DNA of 64,000 nt from Ruminococcus sp. Phil11 (GTDB lineage: Bacteria > Bacillota > Clostridia > Oscillospirales > Ruminococcaceae), in assembly GCA_001940925.1 (NCBI GenBank), contig MSGZ01000012.1:32370-96369 (forward strand). Direction: 5' to 3'. A model generated the notes under the pieces. The model did not search any database. It had not been told where the DNA came from and saw only the letters and a program-made list of their open reading frames with translations. The position numbers and the translations under genes are program-made. Below, piece after piece: positions 53,630-62,621 of this stretch (positions are counted from its first letter, which is position 1; every line of letters starts with the position of its first letter).

Positions 53630-53658
53630 TTGACAAATCCCGCGGGATGTGCTATAGT
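53630..53658 (+). promoter_or_regulatory. Promoter of the SdpR-SdpI-like operon
   Basis: TTGACA, 17 bases, TATAGT. Confidence 0.85.
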
Positions 53659-53659
53659 A

Positions 53660-53721
53660 TATTTAGACGGTCATCAAAATACCGTCTTTTTCTCCGCCCG
53701 TTATTTCGACGTTCATCTAAA
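53660..53721 (+). promoter_or_regulatory. Possible autorepressor operator
   Basis: Inverted elements ATTTAGACG (53660) and CGTTCATCTAAAT (ending 53721) flank the expected transcript start, between the promoter and the ArsR-type gene. SdpR-type repressors control their own operon, so a site here is expected. Confidence 0.45.
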
Positions 53722-53743
53722 TACAACAGAAAGGAGCGAAGCT

Positions 53744-54025
53744 GTGAAAGATGTCTGGAACGCAATGGCCGACCCGACACGCCGCGAGATCCTCAATATG
53801 CTGCAAAACCGGGATATGACCGCGGGCGAGATCGCAGAGCAGTTTGAAACCTCTGCCGCGACCGTCTCGCATCACCTGAAAATCCTGCGGGAAGCCGGAC
53901 TGGTGCTCTCCGAGAAGGAAAAGCAGACGATCACCTACAGCCTCAATACAACGGTGTTTCAGGACTTCCTGAAAAGCATCGCCGAGATCTTCGGAACGAA
54001 AGGAGAACCGCATGAAACAGAATAA
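53744..54025 (+). CDS. ArsR-family autorepressor, SdpR-like
   Basis: The 93-residue protein is a single winged helix: WNAMADPTRREILNMLQNRD, then TAGEIAEQFETSAATVSHHL and a wing ending KQTITYSLNTTVFQDFL. This matches the SdpR branch of ArsR repressors and lacks metal-binding Cys. It starts with GTG behind AAGGAG; the frame upstream runs through the promoter. It overlaps the SdpI-like gene by 14 bases, the same arrangement as Bacillus sdpRI, where SdpI sequesters SdpR at the membrane. Confidence 0.88.
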   Translation: MKDVWNAMADPTRREILNMLQNRDMTAGEIAEQFETSAATVSHHLKILREAGLVLSEKEKQTITYSLNTTVFQDFLKSIAEIFGTKGEPHETE

Positions 54026-54668
54026 CTACACAAGGCTCACCGCAGTCTATACCGGCATTGCGGCGGCCGATCTGATCGCGGTGCTCTGCGTGCTCCGGCG
54101 AATGCCCGACCCGCTGTACCTGTTCGGTATAAAGCTGCCGCATCTGCTCTTTCTCGCGATCGCATTCCTGATCCTGCTCTATTTCCCGATCGTACTGACC
54201 TGCATCAAAAAGGGCGCAAATGCGGAGAAAAACTATCCGATGGTCTCCCGCGTCATGCGTTTTTTCCTGCCGCTGATGCTGATTTTGCTCTGGACGGTGC
54301 TGCTCTCCGCAAAGCCGGAGCCGCAGAAACCGACCGGAGAAGCAGGCATCTATTGGCTGCTGGCTATGGCGGTGAGCATCGCCCTGATCCTGATCAGCAA
54401 CCATCTGCCGCGGCTCCGGCCGAACGGCATCCTCGGCCTCCGCGACCCGTGGACGGTCAGAAACGAAGTCTGCTGGACGCGGACACACCGCTTTGCGGGC
54501 AGGCTCTTTGTCTGCACCGGCATCACAGCGGCGGCTGCCCTGCTGCTCCTGAAGCTGACCGGTCATGCAGACCGGTTTTCCGCAGCCTGCATTCTGTGGA
54601 CGATCTTATGCATCATCCTGATCCCGCCCCATGTATACGCTTACCGGCACAGAAACGATGCCGAATGA
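54012..54668 (+). CDS. SdpI-family membrane protein
   Basis: The 218-residue protein has about six membrane helices and the SdpI signature GILGLRDPWTVRNEVCWTRT followed by HRFAGRLF. In Bacillus, SdpI gives immunity to the SdpC killing peptide and titrates SdpR. No sdpABC genes are visible here, so it may guard against foreign peptides or act as a general sensor. It is coupled to the repressor gene and followed 12 bases later by a beta-lactamase-fold hydrolase gene. Confidence 0.87.
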   Translation: MKQNNYTRLTAVYTGIAAADLIAVLCVLRRMPDPLYLFGIKLPHLLFLAIAFLILLYFPIVLTCIKKGANAEKNYPMVSRVMRFFLPLMLILLWTVLLSAKPEPQKPTGEAGIYWLLAMAVSIALILISNHLPRLRPNGILGLRDPWTVRNEVCWTRTHRFAGRLFVCTGITAAAALLLLKLTGHADRFSAACILWTILCIILIPPHVYAYRHRNDAE

Positions 54669-54680
54669 AAGGAGTATCCC

Positions 54681-55406
54681 ATGTCAACAGAGAAAACCCT
54701 CGGACAGATCACGGTCAATATGCACAGCAGCATCCGCATCGGCGGCGATACCGTGATCTATATCGACCCGATCGGGATTGCAGGCGCGCCGCATGACGCC
54801 GACCTCGTGCTCATCACGCACCCGCACTTCGATCACTTCTCGCCGAAGGATATCAAAAAGGTCATGAAGGCAGACACGGTCATTGCCTGCCCGAAAACGG
54901 CCGCAGGGCTCTGTAAGCTGCTGACCGGCAGGGAGCCGGTCACGGTCAGGCCGGGGCAGAGCCTCTCGCTCTGCGATGTGCCGGTCGAGACTGTCGCCGC
55001 GTATAACAAGATCAAGCCGATGCACGCAAAATTCTTCAACTGGGTCGGCTATGTCCTGACGATCGACGGTACCCGCGTTTACATCTCCGGCGACACCGAC
55101 CATACGCCCGAGGCCGCCGCCGTACAGTGCGATATCGCACTGGTGCCGATCGGCGGCACCTATACGGTAAATGCAGCGCAGGCTGCCGCGCTTGTCAATC
55201 AGATCGCGCCGAAAGCCGTCATTCCCGTGCACTACGGCCTGATGCTCGGCGGACAGGATGCGCCCGGAAAATTCCGTGCGCAGCTGCAGCCAGGCATTCA
55301 GGCGGATATCCGCCCGGCCGTTTACAGCAAAGTGATGCTCCGGGTGATGCCGCTGCTGATCGCGGCGGCCGTGCTGCTCATTTTCGCTGTGCTGCAGATG
55401 CGGTAA
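54681..55406 (+). CDS. Metallo-beta-lactamase-fold hydrolase, UlaG-like, with C-terminal helix
   Basis: The 241-residue protein has the metal motif THPHFDHFSP (HxHxDH), further ligands in YISGDTDHTPE and IPVHYGLMLG, as in the UlaG/L-ascorbate lactonase-like branch. Unlike most members it ends with a hydrophobic helix (MLRVMPLLIAAAVLLIFAVL), so it would be anchored with the enzyme in the cytoplasm. AAAGGAG precedes the ATG. It is the third gene of the SdpR-SdpI-like operon. The substrate is unknown. Confidence 0.85.
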   Translation: MSTEKTLGQITVNMHSSIRIGGDTVIYIDPIGIAGAPHDADLVLITHPHFDHFSPKDIKKVMKADTVIACPKTAAGLCKLLTGREPVTVRPGQSLSLCDVPVETVAAYNKIKPMHAKFFNWVGYVLTIDGTRVYISGDTDHTPEAAAVQCDIALVPIGGTYTVNAAQAAALVNQIAPKAVIPVHYGLMLGGQDAPGKFRAQLQPGIQADIRPAVYSKVMLRVMPLLIAAAVLLIFAVLQMR

Positions 55407-55433
55407 GGACATTGCTTTTCCGTGAGAACAGAA

Positions 55434-55462
55434 CCCCCGCCGAACCAAGCGTCCGGCGGGGG
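55434..55462. terminator. Bidirectional terminator between convergent genes
   Basis: A perfect 9-bp stem CCCCCGCCG / CGGCGGGGG, then CGTTTTCG on plus. It separates the hydrolase gene from the convergent deacetylase gene. Confidence 0.7.
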
Positions 55463-55478
55463 CGTTTTCGTATTCGGT

Positions 55479-56324
55479 TTATCCCCAGTCGGGGTGCTCG
55501 TCCAGCAGGCGGAAATTGTAGCCGCGGTTGATGAGGTCCTGCAGAATGTCCGGCAGGATCTCCACGGAGCCCTCCTCCGTATCGTGGAACAGGAACACGA
55601 CCGGCACATCCGGCGTCTCGTCAAACCAGCCCATGCATTCCTTATAGGACTGCATGAAATATTCCGTATCCGGAAGTCCTTTCGTGTTGCCCTTCGGCCA
55701 CTTATCATTATCGGCGGCGTTCCAGTCAAACCAGCGGTAACCGGACGCATCCAGCCGCGCGATGATATCATCCCGCACATCGACGGCGTATTTCGTTGTG
55801 GAGCCGCCCGGGAACCGCACGCAGAGCCGCGGCGGCACGCCCCCGCAGGTCTTCTGCACGGAACGCTTCCACTTTTCCGTCTCCGCAATGAATGCATCCG
55901 CAGAGGCATAGCATTTCTCATAATCATGCGTATACGTGTGGCAGGCGATCAGATTGCCGCGCCGCACAATATCCTTTGTCGTTTCCGGATAACGATCCAC
56001 GTACATGCCGACCGTGAAAAACGTCGCCTTTGCTCCGTAACGGTCAAGGATATCCAGCACCCGCGGCGTATTCTCGCAGGGGCCGTCGTCAAAGGTCAGA
56101 TAGATCGAGCGCGTGCCGTTCGTGCTCCGCTGTACCGGTGCAGCGTTCTGCGCCGGCTGCACGGGCTGCGTCGTCTGCGGCTGCTGCGGCGGCGGGGACT
56201 CCGTTTCGGGGATCGCGCCCGTATGCATCACATAGCCCACTGCGACATAGATCGCAAACAGCAGCAAGATCGGCAGCAGCAGCGGATTGCCGGCCGGCTG
56301 TTCTTTTTTCTTTTCTTCACTCAT
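55479..56324 (-). CDS. Membrane-anchored polysaccharide deacetylase (CE4)
   Basis: The 281-residue protein has an N-terminal signal anchor (PLLLPILLLFAIYVAVGYVM) and a Pro/Gln-rich linker. The NodB homology domain has motif 1 YLTFDDGPCENT, motif 2 HTYTHDYEK (H-x3-H/D metal site), motif 3 RFPGGSTTK and a final His in FLFHDTEEGS. It removes acetyl groups from N-acetylated wall or envelope sugars outside the cell. The ATG at 56324 has a weak ribosome site; the reading frame extends upstream through the promoter, so longer starts are rejected. Confidence 0.9.
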   Translation of the reverse strand: MSEEKKKEQPAGNPLLLPILLLFAIYVAVGYVMHTGAIPETESPPPQQPQTTQPVQPAQNAAPVQRSTNGTRSIYLTFDDGPCENTPRVLDILDRYGAKATFFTVGMYVDRYPETTKDIVRRGNLIACHTYTHDYEKCYASADAFIAETEKWKRSVQKTCGGVPPRLCVRFPGGSTTKYAVDVRDDIIARLDASGYRWFDWNAADNDKWPKGNTKGLPDTEYFMQSYKECMGWFDETPDVPVVFLFHDTEEGSVEILPDILQDLINRGYNFRLLDEHPDWG

Positions 56325-56394
56325 TGTACTGTCTTCGCTTTCATGATACTGTCCTGTTTTTTCCGCATCCGGCCGCATATACGGCCTTTTTTCT

Positions 56395-56423
56395 ATTATA
56401 CCATTCCGGACGCGATCTGTCAA
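56395..56423 (-). promoter_or_regulatory. Promoter of the deacetylase gene
   Basis: TTGACA (56423-56418), 17 bases, TATAAT (56400-56395). Confidence 0.88.
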
Positions 56424-56487
56424 TATCTTTCACATTGCAAAAACAGCAGAGGAATGCACGCGGCACTCCCCTGCTGTTTCATCATCA

Positions 56488-58488
56488 TCAGATCTTCTTC
56501 GCAATGCGCTTCAGAAGCATCGTGATGTCATCCTGCGTGACCTTTCCGCTGCCGTCCACATCCGCAGCCGCCAGACCCTTTTCCGTGATCGTGACCGCTG
56601 CATCCTCGGCAACGAACCGTGCGATCAGAACCGCATCGGCAACGTCCGCGCTGCCGTCTCCGTTCACATCGCCCGCCTTGATCTTGCTCACCGGCAGCAG
56701 CTGCACAGAATCCGCAGCCGCCGGAAGCTGATACTGATTCTCCGGCACCGTATCCGAGCCGAAGAAATCCTCGTCCATTTTTTCCGTGTTGATTTCCAGA
56801 GCCTGACCGTAGATCTGTACAATGTTCAGCGCATCGGCGACCGCCTTGGCATATTCCTCCAGGTTGGCCGCGCCGTTCGGGATCATGACCCATTGGCCGT
56901 AGTAATCCTTGACCGCATTCGGATGCTCCGGAGGCGGTTCCACAACGATGGTTTTCACCTTCAGCGTGTAGCGGTCACGCGGCATATCGAGGAACATATA
57001 CAGTCTGTCATGCGACCAGCACATGCCCTGATCCTCTGTGAACACTGCATCCGGATTTTCTTCCAGAATACACTGCTTATCGTATTCATTAACATCATAG
57101 CAGTACGGCCGCAGTTTCACAGACGGGAACTCGCCTCTGTCCAGCATTTCAAGCACATCTGCCGCGGTATAGACCTTGTTGCCGCGCTCTGCAATCTTGC
57201 CGTCCTGCCGGAAGGCTTCTTCGATCTCTTCGGTCGTCATCGTCCGGATGACGTCAAAGCGGTTCCGGCCGGGAAGCCCATAACCGTCATCCAGCAGCTT
57301 GCTCTGACCGTAGAACGGCTTATCCAGATCCTCATAGCAGAAGCCTGCAAACAGCGTCGTGGTCTGCGCATAGTTCAGCGCATTTTTCAGCATCGATACA
57401 TAGGTGCTGTAATCATATTTCCCGAGCGGTACGATCGCAGTCTCACAGTAATATTCATGACTGACCGCATAGGTGCCCGGCTCGGCTTTATAGCTCTTCC
57501 AGCACTGATAATATCCGTAATCCGGCATATCCAGAAGATCCCAGATGCGGGCAAAATCCCACATCACATTGTATTCGTCCGCAAGGACCGTCACATCGGG
57601 ATCTGCTTCAGCTTCCGTGATCATCTGATCAACCGTACCCTGCGGAACACGGATCTGATCCGGATACAGCACGAGTGCCGGGAATTTTCCGCTTTCCAGC
57701 AGCGCGGAAACAGACTCGTCCGTCCAGACCTGATAGCCTCTTGCCTCGGTCATCTGATTGGCGGCAAACAGCTTTTCCAGCTCTGCAGTCGTCATCCGGC
57801 TGATCACATCAACCCCGTGCAGACCCGGGATCTTGTAGTAATCGCCGAGCTCTGCGTCCGAGCCGTAGAATTTGCCGAGTGCATCCTCATAGGCAAAGCC
57901 CTCAAATCCGGGCTGCAGCTGCAGATAGTTCAGCATCGCGGTCAGCAGTTCCGTATACTCGTTGATATCCTTGGCTTCAAACGGGTATGGGGCGCATTCA
58001 AGGTAAACCTTGCCGTCATCGCCCTGAACCTTCTTGAGTTTGGCATTGAAGCGATCCCACGGCATCCTGATCTCATAGCCCGGCTTGTCCAGTGTCCAGA
58101 GCTTTCCGCCTTCGCCCGGACAGATCGTCGGCATCGGGTTCGTTTCCCGCAGAGCCGCTGCCTCCTCCTCCGTCACCGAATGCATATCCGCATTCAGCAG
58201 AACCGCCGGAAACTTGTTCTGATCGAGCAGTTCCCGGACGGTCGCTTCGATCCAGAGCTTGCAGCCGTTTTCCTCATACAGCCCGTTCGCGTCAAAGATG
58301 CTGCGCAGCTTTCTGACGCCGTATCCGATCTTCAGAATGTCGTCATAGCTGTAGGTCTGCTTCTCCGCCTGCGATACGGCGGCGGGGGTGTCTGCTTCTT
58401 CTGCCGCAGACACGGTCGTCATGCCCGAAAGGGACGTCAGGCAGAGCGTCAGGGAAAGTGCCGCGGATAATGCTTTCATTGTTTTCAT
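56488..58488 (-). CDS. Secreted triple-repeat protein with dockerin
   Basis: The 666-residue product has a signal peptide (about 1-30, ending TVSA). Three divergent repeats of about 185 residues follow, each with a KFPAVLL / KFPALVL / EFPSVKL strand, a long helix, and an ending like GFAYEDALGKFYGSDAELGD or GFCYEDLDKPFYGQS. The end is a dockerin: GDVNGDGSADVADAVLIARF and DVDGSGKVTQDDITMLLKRI. I do not recognise the repeated domain. It is probably a cellulosome-like surface component of unknown activity. The ATG at 58488 (second Met) is spaced nine bases from AAAGGA. Confidence 0.82.
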   Translation of the reverse strand: MKTMKALSAALSLTLCLTSLSGMTTVSAAEEADTPAAVSQAEKQTYSYDDILKIGYGVRKLRSIFDANGLYEENGCKLWIEATVRELLDQNKFPAVLLNADMHSVTEEEAAALRETNPMPTICPGEGGKLWTLDKPGYEIRMPWDRFNAKLKKVQGDDGKVYLECAPYPFEAKDINEYTELLTAMLNYLQLQPGFEGFAYEDALGKFYGSDAELGDYYKIPGLHGVDVISRMTTAELEKLFAANQMTEARGYQVWTDESVSALLESGKFPALVLYPDQIRVPQGTVDQMITEAEADPDVTVLADEYNVMWDFARIWDLLDMPDYGYYQCWKSYKAEPGTYAVSHEYYCETAIVPLGKYDYSTYVSMLKNALNYAQTTTLFAGFCYEDLDKPFYGQSKLLDDGYGLPGRNRFDVIRTMTTEEIEEAFRQDGKIAERGNKVYTAADVLEMLDRGEFPSVKLRPYCYDVNEYDKQCILEENPDAVFTEDQGMCWSHDRLYMFLDMPRDRYTLKVKTIVVEPPPEHPNAVKDYYGQWVMIPNGAANLEEYAKAVADALNIVQIYGQALEINTEKMDEDFFGSDTVPENQYQLPAAADSVQLLPVSKIKAGDVNGDGSADVADAVLIARFVAEDAAVTITEKGLAAADVDGSGKVTQDDITMLLKRIAKKI

Positions 58489-58689
58489 GAGAATCATTCC
58501 TTTCCTTCATAAGCTCCCCTTCTGTGCATCCGCAGCGCAGCAGGGTCTGTTCAACAGGGAAAATCGCGATCGCCCGAATCTGCACGAGGCATTTCACTCT
58601 GTATACGGCTGAGGAAGAATGATTGTTGCAGAGAAAGCAAAAAATTTTTTCAGGATCCGGAAACAGGCGCGTCAGCCGGTGTCAGTCTC

Positions 58690-58718
58690 ATTATAGCAAC
58701 CCGCACACCAAAAGTCAA
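58690..58718 (-). promoter_or_regulatory. Promoter of the triple-repeat dockerin gene
   Basis: TTGACT (58718-58713), 17 bases, TATAAT (58695-58690). The transcript would have an untranslated leader near 195 bases. Confidence 0.8.
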
Positions 58719-58767
58719 TGAAAAAACGAAAAAGCCTCCGGCACATACCGGCTGCCGCACGCGCCTC

Positions 58768-58796
58768 TTGCCAAAACAAACGCAGTATGCTATAAT
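58768..58796 (+). promoter_or_regulatory. Promoter of the CorA-type transporter gene
   Basis: TTGCCA, 17 bases, TATAAT. Confidence 0.75.
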
Positions 58797-58857
58797 GGTA
58801 CTGTCAAAGCCGCAGATAAAACGCGGCAGAATAAAAACGATCCGTAAGGAGCATGGT

Positions 58858-59775
58858 ATGTATTATTATATCCGAAGCACGCTGGAAAAAGCGGAGCATC
58901 TGAATTTTACCAAGAAAAACAGCCGGTATGTCGCGGTGCTGACCTCCGCGGAATGGCTGGAACATAAAGAACAGTTTGACATGGGCATTGAAATGGACAT
59001 GGATCTTTCCTCGATCCATTCCACAAAGGCAGAGGTCAACTACGATTCCCTGACCGGCACGTTCTCGATCCCCGACCGGCAGCATATCTCCGCGCCGAAC
59101 ACCAATTTCGCGTTTGCGCTGGACGAAAAGGGCATCGTGTTCATCGACGACAGCGGATTTGTTGAAAAGCAGATCGAAAGCATCATTGCGGCAAAGCGCT
59201 GGGCAATGCCGAGCCTCGAACGATTCCTGTTTGATTTTCTCGAACAGATCATTGCGAAGGATCAGGTCATTCTGGAACAGTTCGACAAGGAGCTGGACGG
59301 GATCGAATCCGGCATTCTGGAAGGCGCGGACAACGATCCTTCCCTGCGCGTCAGCCGCATCCGGAGCGATCTCCGCGATCTGCGCAATCACTATGAGCAG
59401 CTTTTGGATCTCAGTCAGGAGCTGGAGGAAAACGAAAACAATTTCTTCAAAAAGGAGAATATCCGGTATTTTCACCTGTACGCGCAGCGCGTTTCCAGAC
59501 TGCATGACCTGACCAATTCCCTCAGAGAGTTTTCGATCCAGATCCGCGACCTGTATCAGTCCCAGCTTGACATCCGGCAGAACCGGATCATGGCACTGCT
59601 TACGGTCATTTCCTCGATCTTTATGCCGCTGACGCTGATCGCGGGCTGGTACGGCATGAACTTCCGGTATATGCCGGAGCTGGAATACAGAGCATCCTAT
59701 CCGATCGTCATTGCGGTCAGCGCGGCGATCGTGATCGTCAGCCTCGTGTTCTTCAAAAAGAAAAAATGGCTGTGA
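58858..59775 (+). CDS. corA: CorA-family divalent metal transporter
   Basis: The 305-residue protein has the CorA design: a cytoplasmic funnel, a long helix (RLHDLTNSLREFSIQIRDLY), and two C-terminal membrane helices. The first ends with the selectivity motif YGMNFRYMPELEY. It forms a pentamer that conducts Mg2+ or Co2+ inward. AAGGAG precedes the ATG at 58858; the frame extends upstream across the promoter. The amidohydrolase gene starts 10 bases after its stop. Confidence 0.93.
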   Translation: MYYYIRSTLEKAEHLNFTKKNSRYVAVLTSAEWLEHKEQFDMGIEMDMDLSSIHSTKAEVNYDSLTGTFSIPDRQHISAPNTNFAFALDEKGIVFIDDSGFVEKQIESIIAAKRWAMPSLERFLFDFLEQIIAKDQVILEQFDKELDGIESGILEGADNDPSLRVSRIRSDLRDLRNHYEQLLDLSQELEENENNFFKKENIRYFHLYAQRVSRLHDLTNSLREFSIQIRDLYQSQLDIRQNRIMALLTVISSIFMPLTLIAGWYGMNFRYMPELEYRASYPIVIAVSAAIVIVSLVFFKKKKWL

Positions 59776-59785
59776 GGACGAAACT

Positions 59786-60562
59786 ATGATCATTGACGCA
59801 CATCTGCATCTTCCCGTTGATTATTCCGGTTTTCCCGCCAAGCGGGAAGCACTCCTTGCAGAGCTGCGGAAAAACGGCGTTGACACGGGAATCGTCATTG
59901 CGGATTCCGTATCGGAAAGCACGATCGGTTCAACTGCCGACTGCGCTGCGCTGTTCCGCGGCGACAGCATCATCAGAGTGATCGCAGGCATCAGCCCGTT
60001 TTTCAGCTATCCGGAGCAGCTTCGCTTCTGCAGAACACTGCTGGAACGCGGCGAGATCATCGGGATAAAGCTCTTTACCGGGCACGAGCACTTCTTCTGC
60101 ACGGATCCCGTACTGATGCCGGTCTGGGAGCTGGCGGCGGAATTTTCCGTGCCGGTCCTGTTCCACACCGGCTGGGGCGATCCGCAGTATGCCGCGCCGC
60201 AGATCATGAAGACGCTCGCAGAAAGCCGGCCGCAGAATACCTTTGTATGCTGCCACTGCTTCTATCCGGCGGCGGCACAGTGCTTTGATACGCTCCGGGA
60301 CTGCGAAAACGTGTATTTCGATATCTCGTCCACGGCAGACGACCCGGCATACATCCCGCAGATCAAAGCCGCACTGGAAGCGGCGATCCCCGCCATGCCG
60401 CACCGGTTCCTGTTCGGCTCCGATTTCGGCAGCTGCGGCCAGAAAGCACATCTTGACTTTGCAGCATCACTCGATATCACCGCGGCACAGCGGGAAAGCC
60501 TCATGTACCGCAATGCCTGCGCGGTCTATCACCTGAAGCATGAAAAAGCCTCTGCCGGATGA
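59786..60562 (+). CDS. Amidohydrolase-family metal-dependent hydrolase
   Basis: The 258-residue TIM-barrel protein has the metal motif DAHLHLP at the N-terminus, a likely carbamylated or coordinating Lys in IGIKLFTGH, VLFHTGWGD, CCHCFYP, and FGSDFG near the end. This is the amidohydrolase 2 pattern (PF04909). The reaction is unknown; members include decarboxylases and hydrolases. It is probably translated with the CorA gene. The stop codon lies close to a terminator hairpin. Confidence 0.85.
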   Translation: MIIDAHLHLPVDYSGFPAKREALLAELRKNGVDTGIVIADSVSESTIGSTADCAALFRGDSIIRVIAGISPFFSYPEQLRFCRTLLERGEIIGIKLFTGHEHFFCTDPVLMPVWELAAEFSVPVLFHTGWGDPQYAAPQIMKTLAESRPQNTFVCCHCFYPAAAQCFDTLRDCENVYFDISSTADDPAYIPQIKAALEAAIPAMPHRFLFGSDFGSCGQKAHLDFAASLDITAAQRESLMYRNACAVYHLKHEKASAG

Positions 60563-60577
60563 TCCCGGGAGAGGCTT
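60546..60577 (+). terminator. Terminator of the corA-amidohydrolase operon
   Basis: Stem AAGCCTCT / AGAGGCTT, then TGATGCTTTTTTC. The 5' arm overlaps the end of the coding sequence. Confidence 0.72.
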
Positions 60578-60720
60578 GATGCTTTTTTCTGCCATGATAT
60601 GACATTTGTCACGGTCAAAGTGACAGGCGACACCTTTCCGTTCCCGCTTTTTCATGCTACAATATAGAAAAGGACGGGCAGACGGCCTGTCCGCGGAGCA
60701 TCTGAAAGGAGTGCGTCATC

Positions 60721-61410
60721 ATGAGAAAAGGCTTTGTACTGTGCATTCTGACATTTTTGTTTTTTACTTTGCTGCTTGAGTGTGCGTTTTACGGTGAACG
60801 GCTGATCGCAGAATTCCGGTATACCGAAAAGGTCGAGACACTTGCGATATCCGAGATCAGCACTTACGATCCCAATGACAGAGACGGCATTTTCCTGACC
60901 TTCCGGTACCGCGACACCGAAAGCGGAAATGAATACGCCTGCTCTCCCCTTTTTACATCAGACCGCTCCTATCAGATCGGCGACCCGGTCACGGTCGTGA
61001 CCAGAAACGGCTGTCCGAAATCCCTGCTATGTGATACAAAGCGGAAAAAGCAGAGAACGGCAGCGGAAAGAGCAGCCGACGTCGGATATGAAACCGGCAT
61101 GATCCTGCATATCATCATCACGATCCTGCTCCTGCTCGCATTCTGGCTCCCGAACCGGAAAATGATCCCGGCGGAATGCAGGAAACGAAAAAGGTTCGTC
61201 CGCATCAATACGACGGTCTATGCGCTGATCATCGCTGCAGCCGCTGCTTTCTGGATCGCGGCGGAGCAAAACCACAATTCATGGGACGGACTGGGATATG
61301 CGTGCATGAGTATCCTTCTCTATATCGGCGGTTCGCTGGAACTGCTGATCTCCTGGATGATCAGCTCCGTCATCCTGAAAAAACGGGAAAGAACAAAGAT
61401 GTACGGATAA
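60721..61410 (+). CDS. Hypothetical membrane protein
   Basis: The 229-residue protein has one N-terminal helix (about 5-25), an extracellular beta-rich domain of about 80 residues with a GIFLTFRYRDTESGNEYACS segment and a YQIGDPVTVV turn, then three C-terminal helices. The plan resembles DUF3592-type proteins, but I cannot confirm that. GAAAGGAG precedes the ATG. A TACAAT -10 box lies about 65 bases upstream with a weak -35. Confidence 0.72.
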   Translation: MRKGFVLCILTFLFFTLLLECAFYGERLIAEFRYTEKVETLAISEISTYDPNDRDGIFLTFRYRDTESGNEYACSPLFTSDRSYQIGDPVTVVTRNGCPKSLLCDTKRKKQRTAAERAADVGYETGMILHIIITILLLLAFWLPNRKMIPAECRKRKRFVRINTTVYALIIAAAAAFWIAAEQNHNSWDGLGYACMSILLYIGGSLELLISWMISSVILKKRERTKMYG

Positions 61411-61415
61411 AACAG

Positions 61416-61445
61416 CCCCTCTGCAGGATGCTTCCGGCAGAGGGG
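61416..61445. terminator. Bidirectional terminator
   Basis: A perfect 9-bp stem CCCCTCTGC / GCAGAGGGG, then ACTTTTTTA on plus and GCTGTTTTA on minus, between convergent genes. Confidence 0.8.
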
Positions 61446-61451
61446 ACTTTT

Positions 61452-61871
61452 TTATTCAAGGACAAAGTTTTCTGTTTTCAGATCGCAGTAGTATCTTCCG
61501 CTGTTTGCTGTGAATTTCAATACACAGTAATCGGGATCGGTCACGCCGCCTTGATAAAACATTGTGTCACCCCTGCGCCAGATCATGTTCTTTGTCTGCT
61601 GATCGGTCAGCACTTCCATTCTGCCTTTCAGCATCACACCCGTATACCGGATCAAACCCTTATGATAGAAGTAAATGCAGGCATTCGGATTCTTCCGGTA
61701 CTGTTGAACGCGCATGGATGAAGTGTTCGTGGAAAACCAGAATGTGTGCAGCCCGTCCGTTTTGCGCGGCTTCAGCATGGCTTTGACATTCGGGAAGCCT
61801 TCTTCGTCCACCGAGCAGATAAATGCAACCTTCTGTTTTCGGATGAATTTTGCAATGATATTGTGATCCAT
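61452..61871 (-). CDS. Pyridoxamine 5'-phosphate oxidase-family flavoprotein
   Basis: The 139-residue protein has the split-barrel FMN-binding pattern: KVAFICSVDEEGFPNVKAML, HTFWFSTNTSSMRVQQYRKN, NACIYFYHKG and TGVMLKGRMEVL. Members reduce or bind flavin-linked substrates; the exact one is unknown. The ATG at 61871 has AGAGGG only three bases upstream. A TTG four codons earlier (61883) is an alternative with GAGG 12 bases away. It lies downstream of the acetyltransferase gene. Confidence 0.85.
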   Translation of the reverse strand: MDHNIIAKFIRKQKVAFICSVDEEGFPNVKAMLKPRKTDGLHTFWFSTNTSSMRVQQYRKNPNACIYFYHKGLIRYTGVMLKGRMEVLTDQQTKNMIWRRGDTMFYQGGVTDPDYCVLKFTANSGRYYCDLKTENFVLE

Positions 61872-61889
61872 AATCCCTCTCAAATATAT

Positions 61890-62447
61890 CTATTCCTCAA
61901 TCTTTTTGATAATCCTCGCAGGATTTCCGCCGACAAGGCAGCCCTCCGGGACATCCTTTGTTACGACTGCACCTGCCGCGATCACCGCCCTGTTTCCGAT
62001 CTTCACACCAGGACAAACGGTAACATTGCCGCCGATCCATACATCATCCCCGATCTCGATCGGTTCTGCCTGTGAGATCATCTGCATCGCGCCGTTGATG
62101 ATTTTGATCCGCTCCTCCGGTATCAGGGAATGATTGCCTGCAAAGAGCTTGACCTCCGGTCCGATCAGAACACGGCTGCCGATGCGAATTTCACCGCTGT
62201 CCAGAAAATCTGCACCGTAATTGATGAAGACATGACTGCCGATATGCACATGAATCCCGTACAGAACCTTGAACGGCTGCTGCACCATGACATCTTCGCC
62301 GCAGCTTCCGAGCATCTCATGCAGCAGAGCAGTCCGGCGGTCTGCCTCGTCAAATCGGGTTGCATTGTATGTATCCAGCAATTCACGCGCCTTTCGTATC
62401 AACGCAATATTATCCGGCGCGAACGATAAAAAGTCTGTTTTATCCAT
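61890..62447 (-). CDS. Sugar O-acetyltransferase (maltose/galactoside acetyltransferase type)
   Basis: The 185-residue protein has the N-terminal helical cap ([20 protein letters not shown]) and a left-handed beta helix of hexapeptide repeats. The catalytic His is in [10 protein letters not shown], and the coil end has [20 protein letters not shown] and [17 protein letters not shown]. It moves acetyl from acetyl-CoA to sugars in the cytoplasm. AAAGGAG precedes the ATG. It is followed within 20 bases by the flavin oxidase gene. Confidence 0.92.
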   Translation of the reverse strand: MDKTDFLSFAPDNIALIRKARELLDTYNATRFDEADRRTALLHEMLGSCGEDVMVQQPFKVLYGIHVHIGSHVFINYGADFLDSGEIRIGSRVLIGPEVKLFAGNHSLIPEERIKIINGAMQMISQAEPIEIGDDVWIGGNVTVCPGVKIGNRAVIAAGAVVTKDVPEGCLVGGNPARIIKKIEE

Positions 62448-62511
62448 GATGGAACTCCTTTATCCGGCAATCAGAATGCAGATCGCAAACGGCTGCCGGA
62501 AGATTATCCTT

Positions 62512-62540
62512 ATTATAGCAAACCGAGATGTAAAAGTCAA
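62512..62540 (-). promoter_or_regulatory. Promoter of the acetyltransferase gene
   Basis: TTGACT (62540-62535), 17 bases, TATAAT (62517-62512). Confidence 0.8.
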
Positions 62541-62621
62541 CCGGATACAGCGCGGTTTTAGTACATCGAAAAGCAAATACAGCGATCATCATTACAGCAT
62601 TTGATCCGGGAGGTGAAAAAT

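Larger units (their letters stand above)
58489..58857. other. Divergent spacer with long leader
   Basis: The 369-base gap holds two divergent promoters and a minus-strand leader of roughly 195 bases before the dockerin gene. I see no known riboswitch fold or terminator in the leader. Confidence 0.5.
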
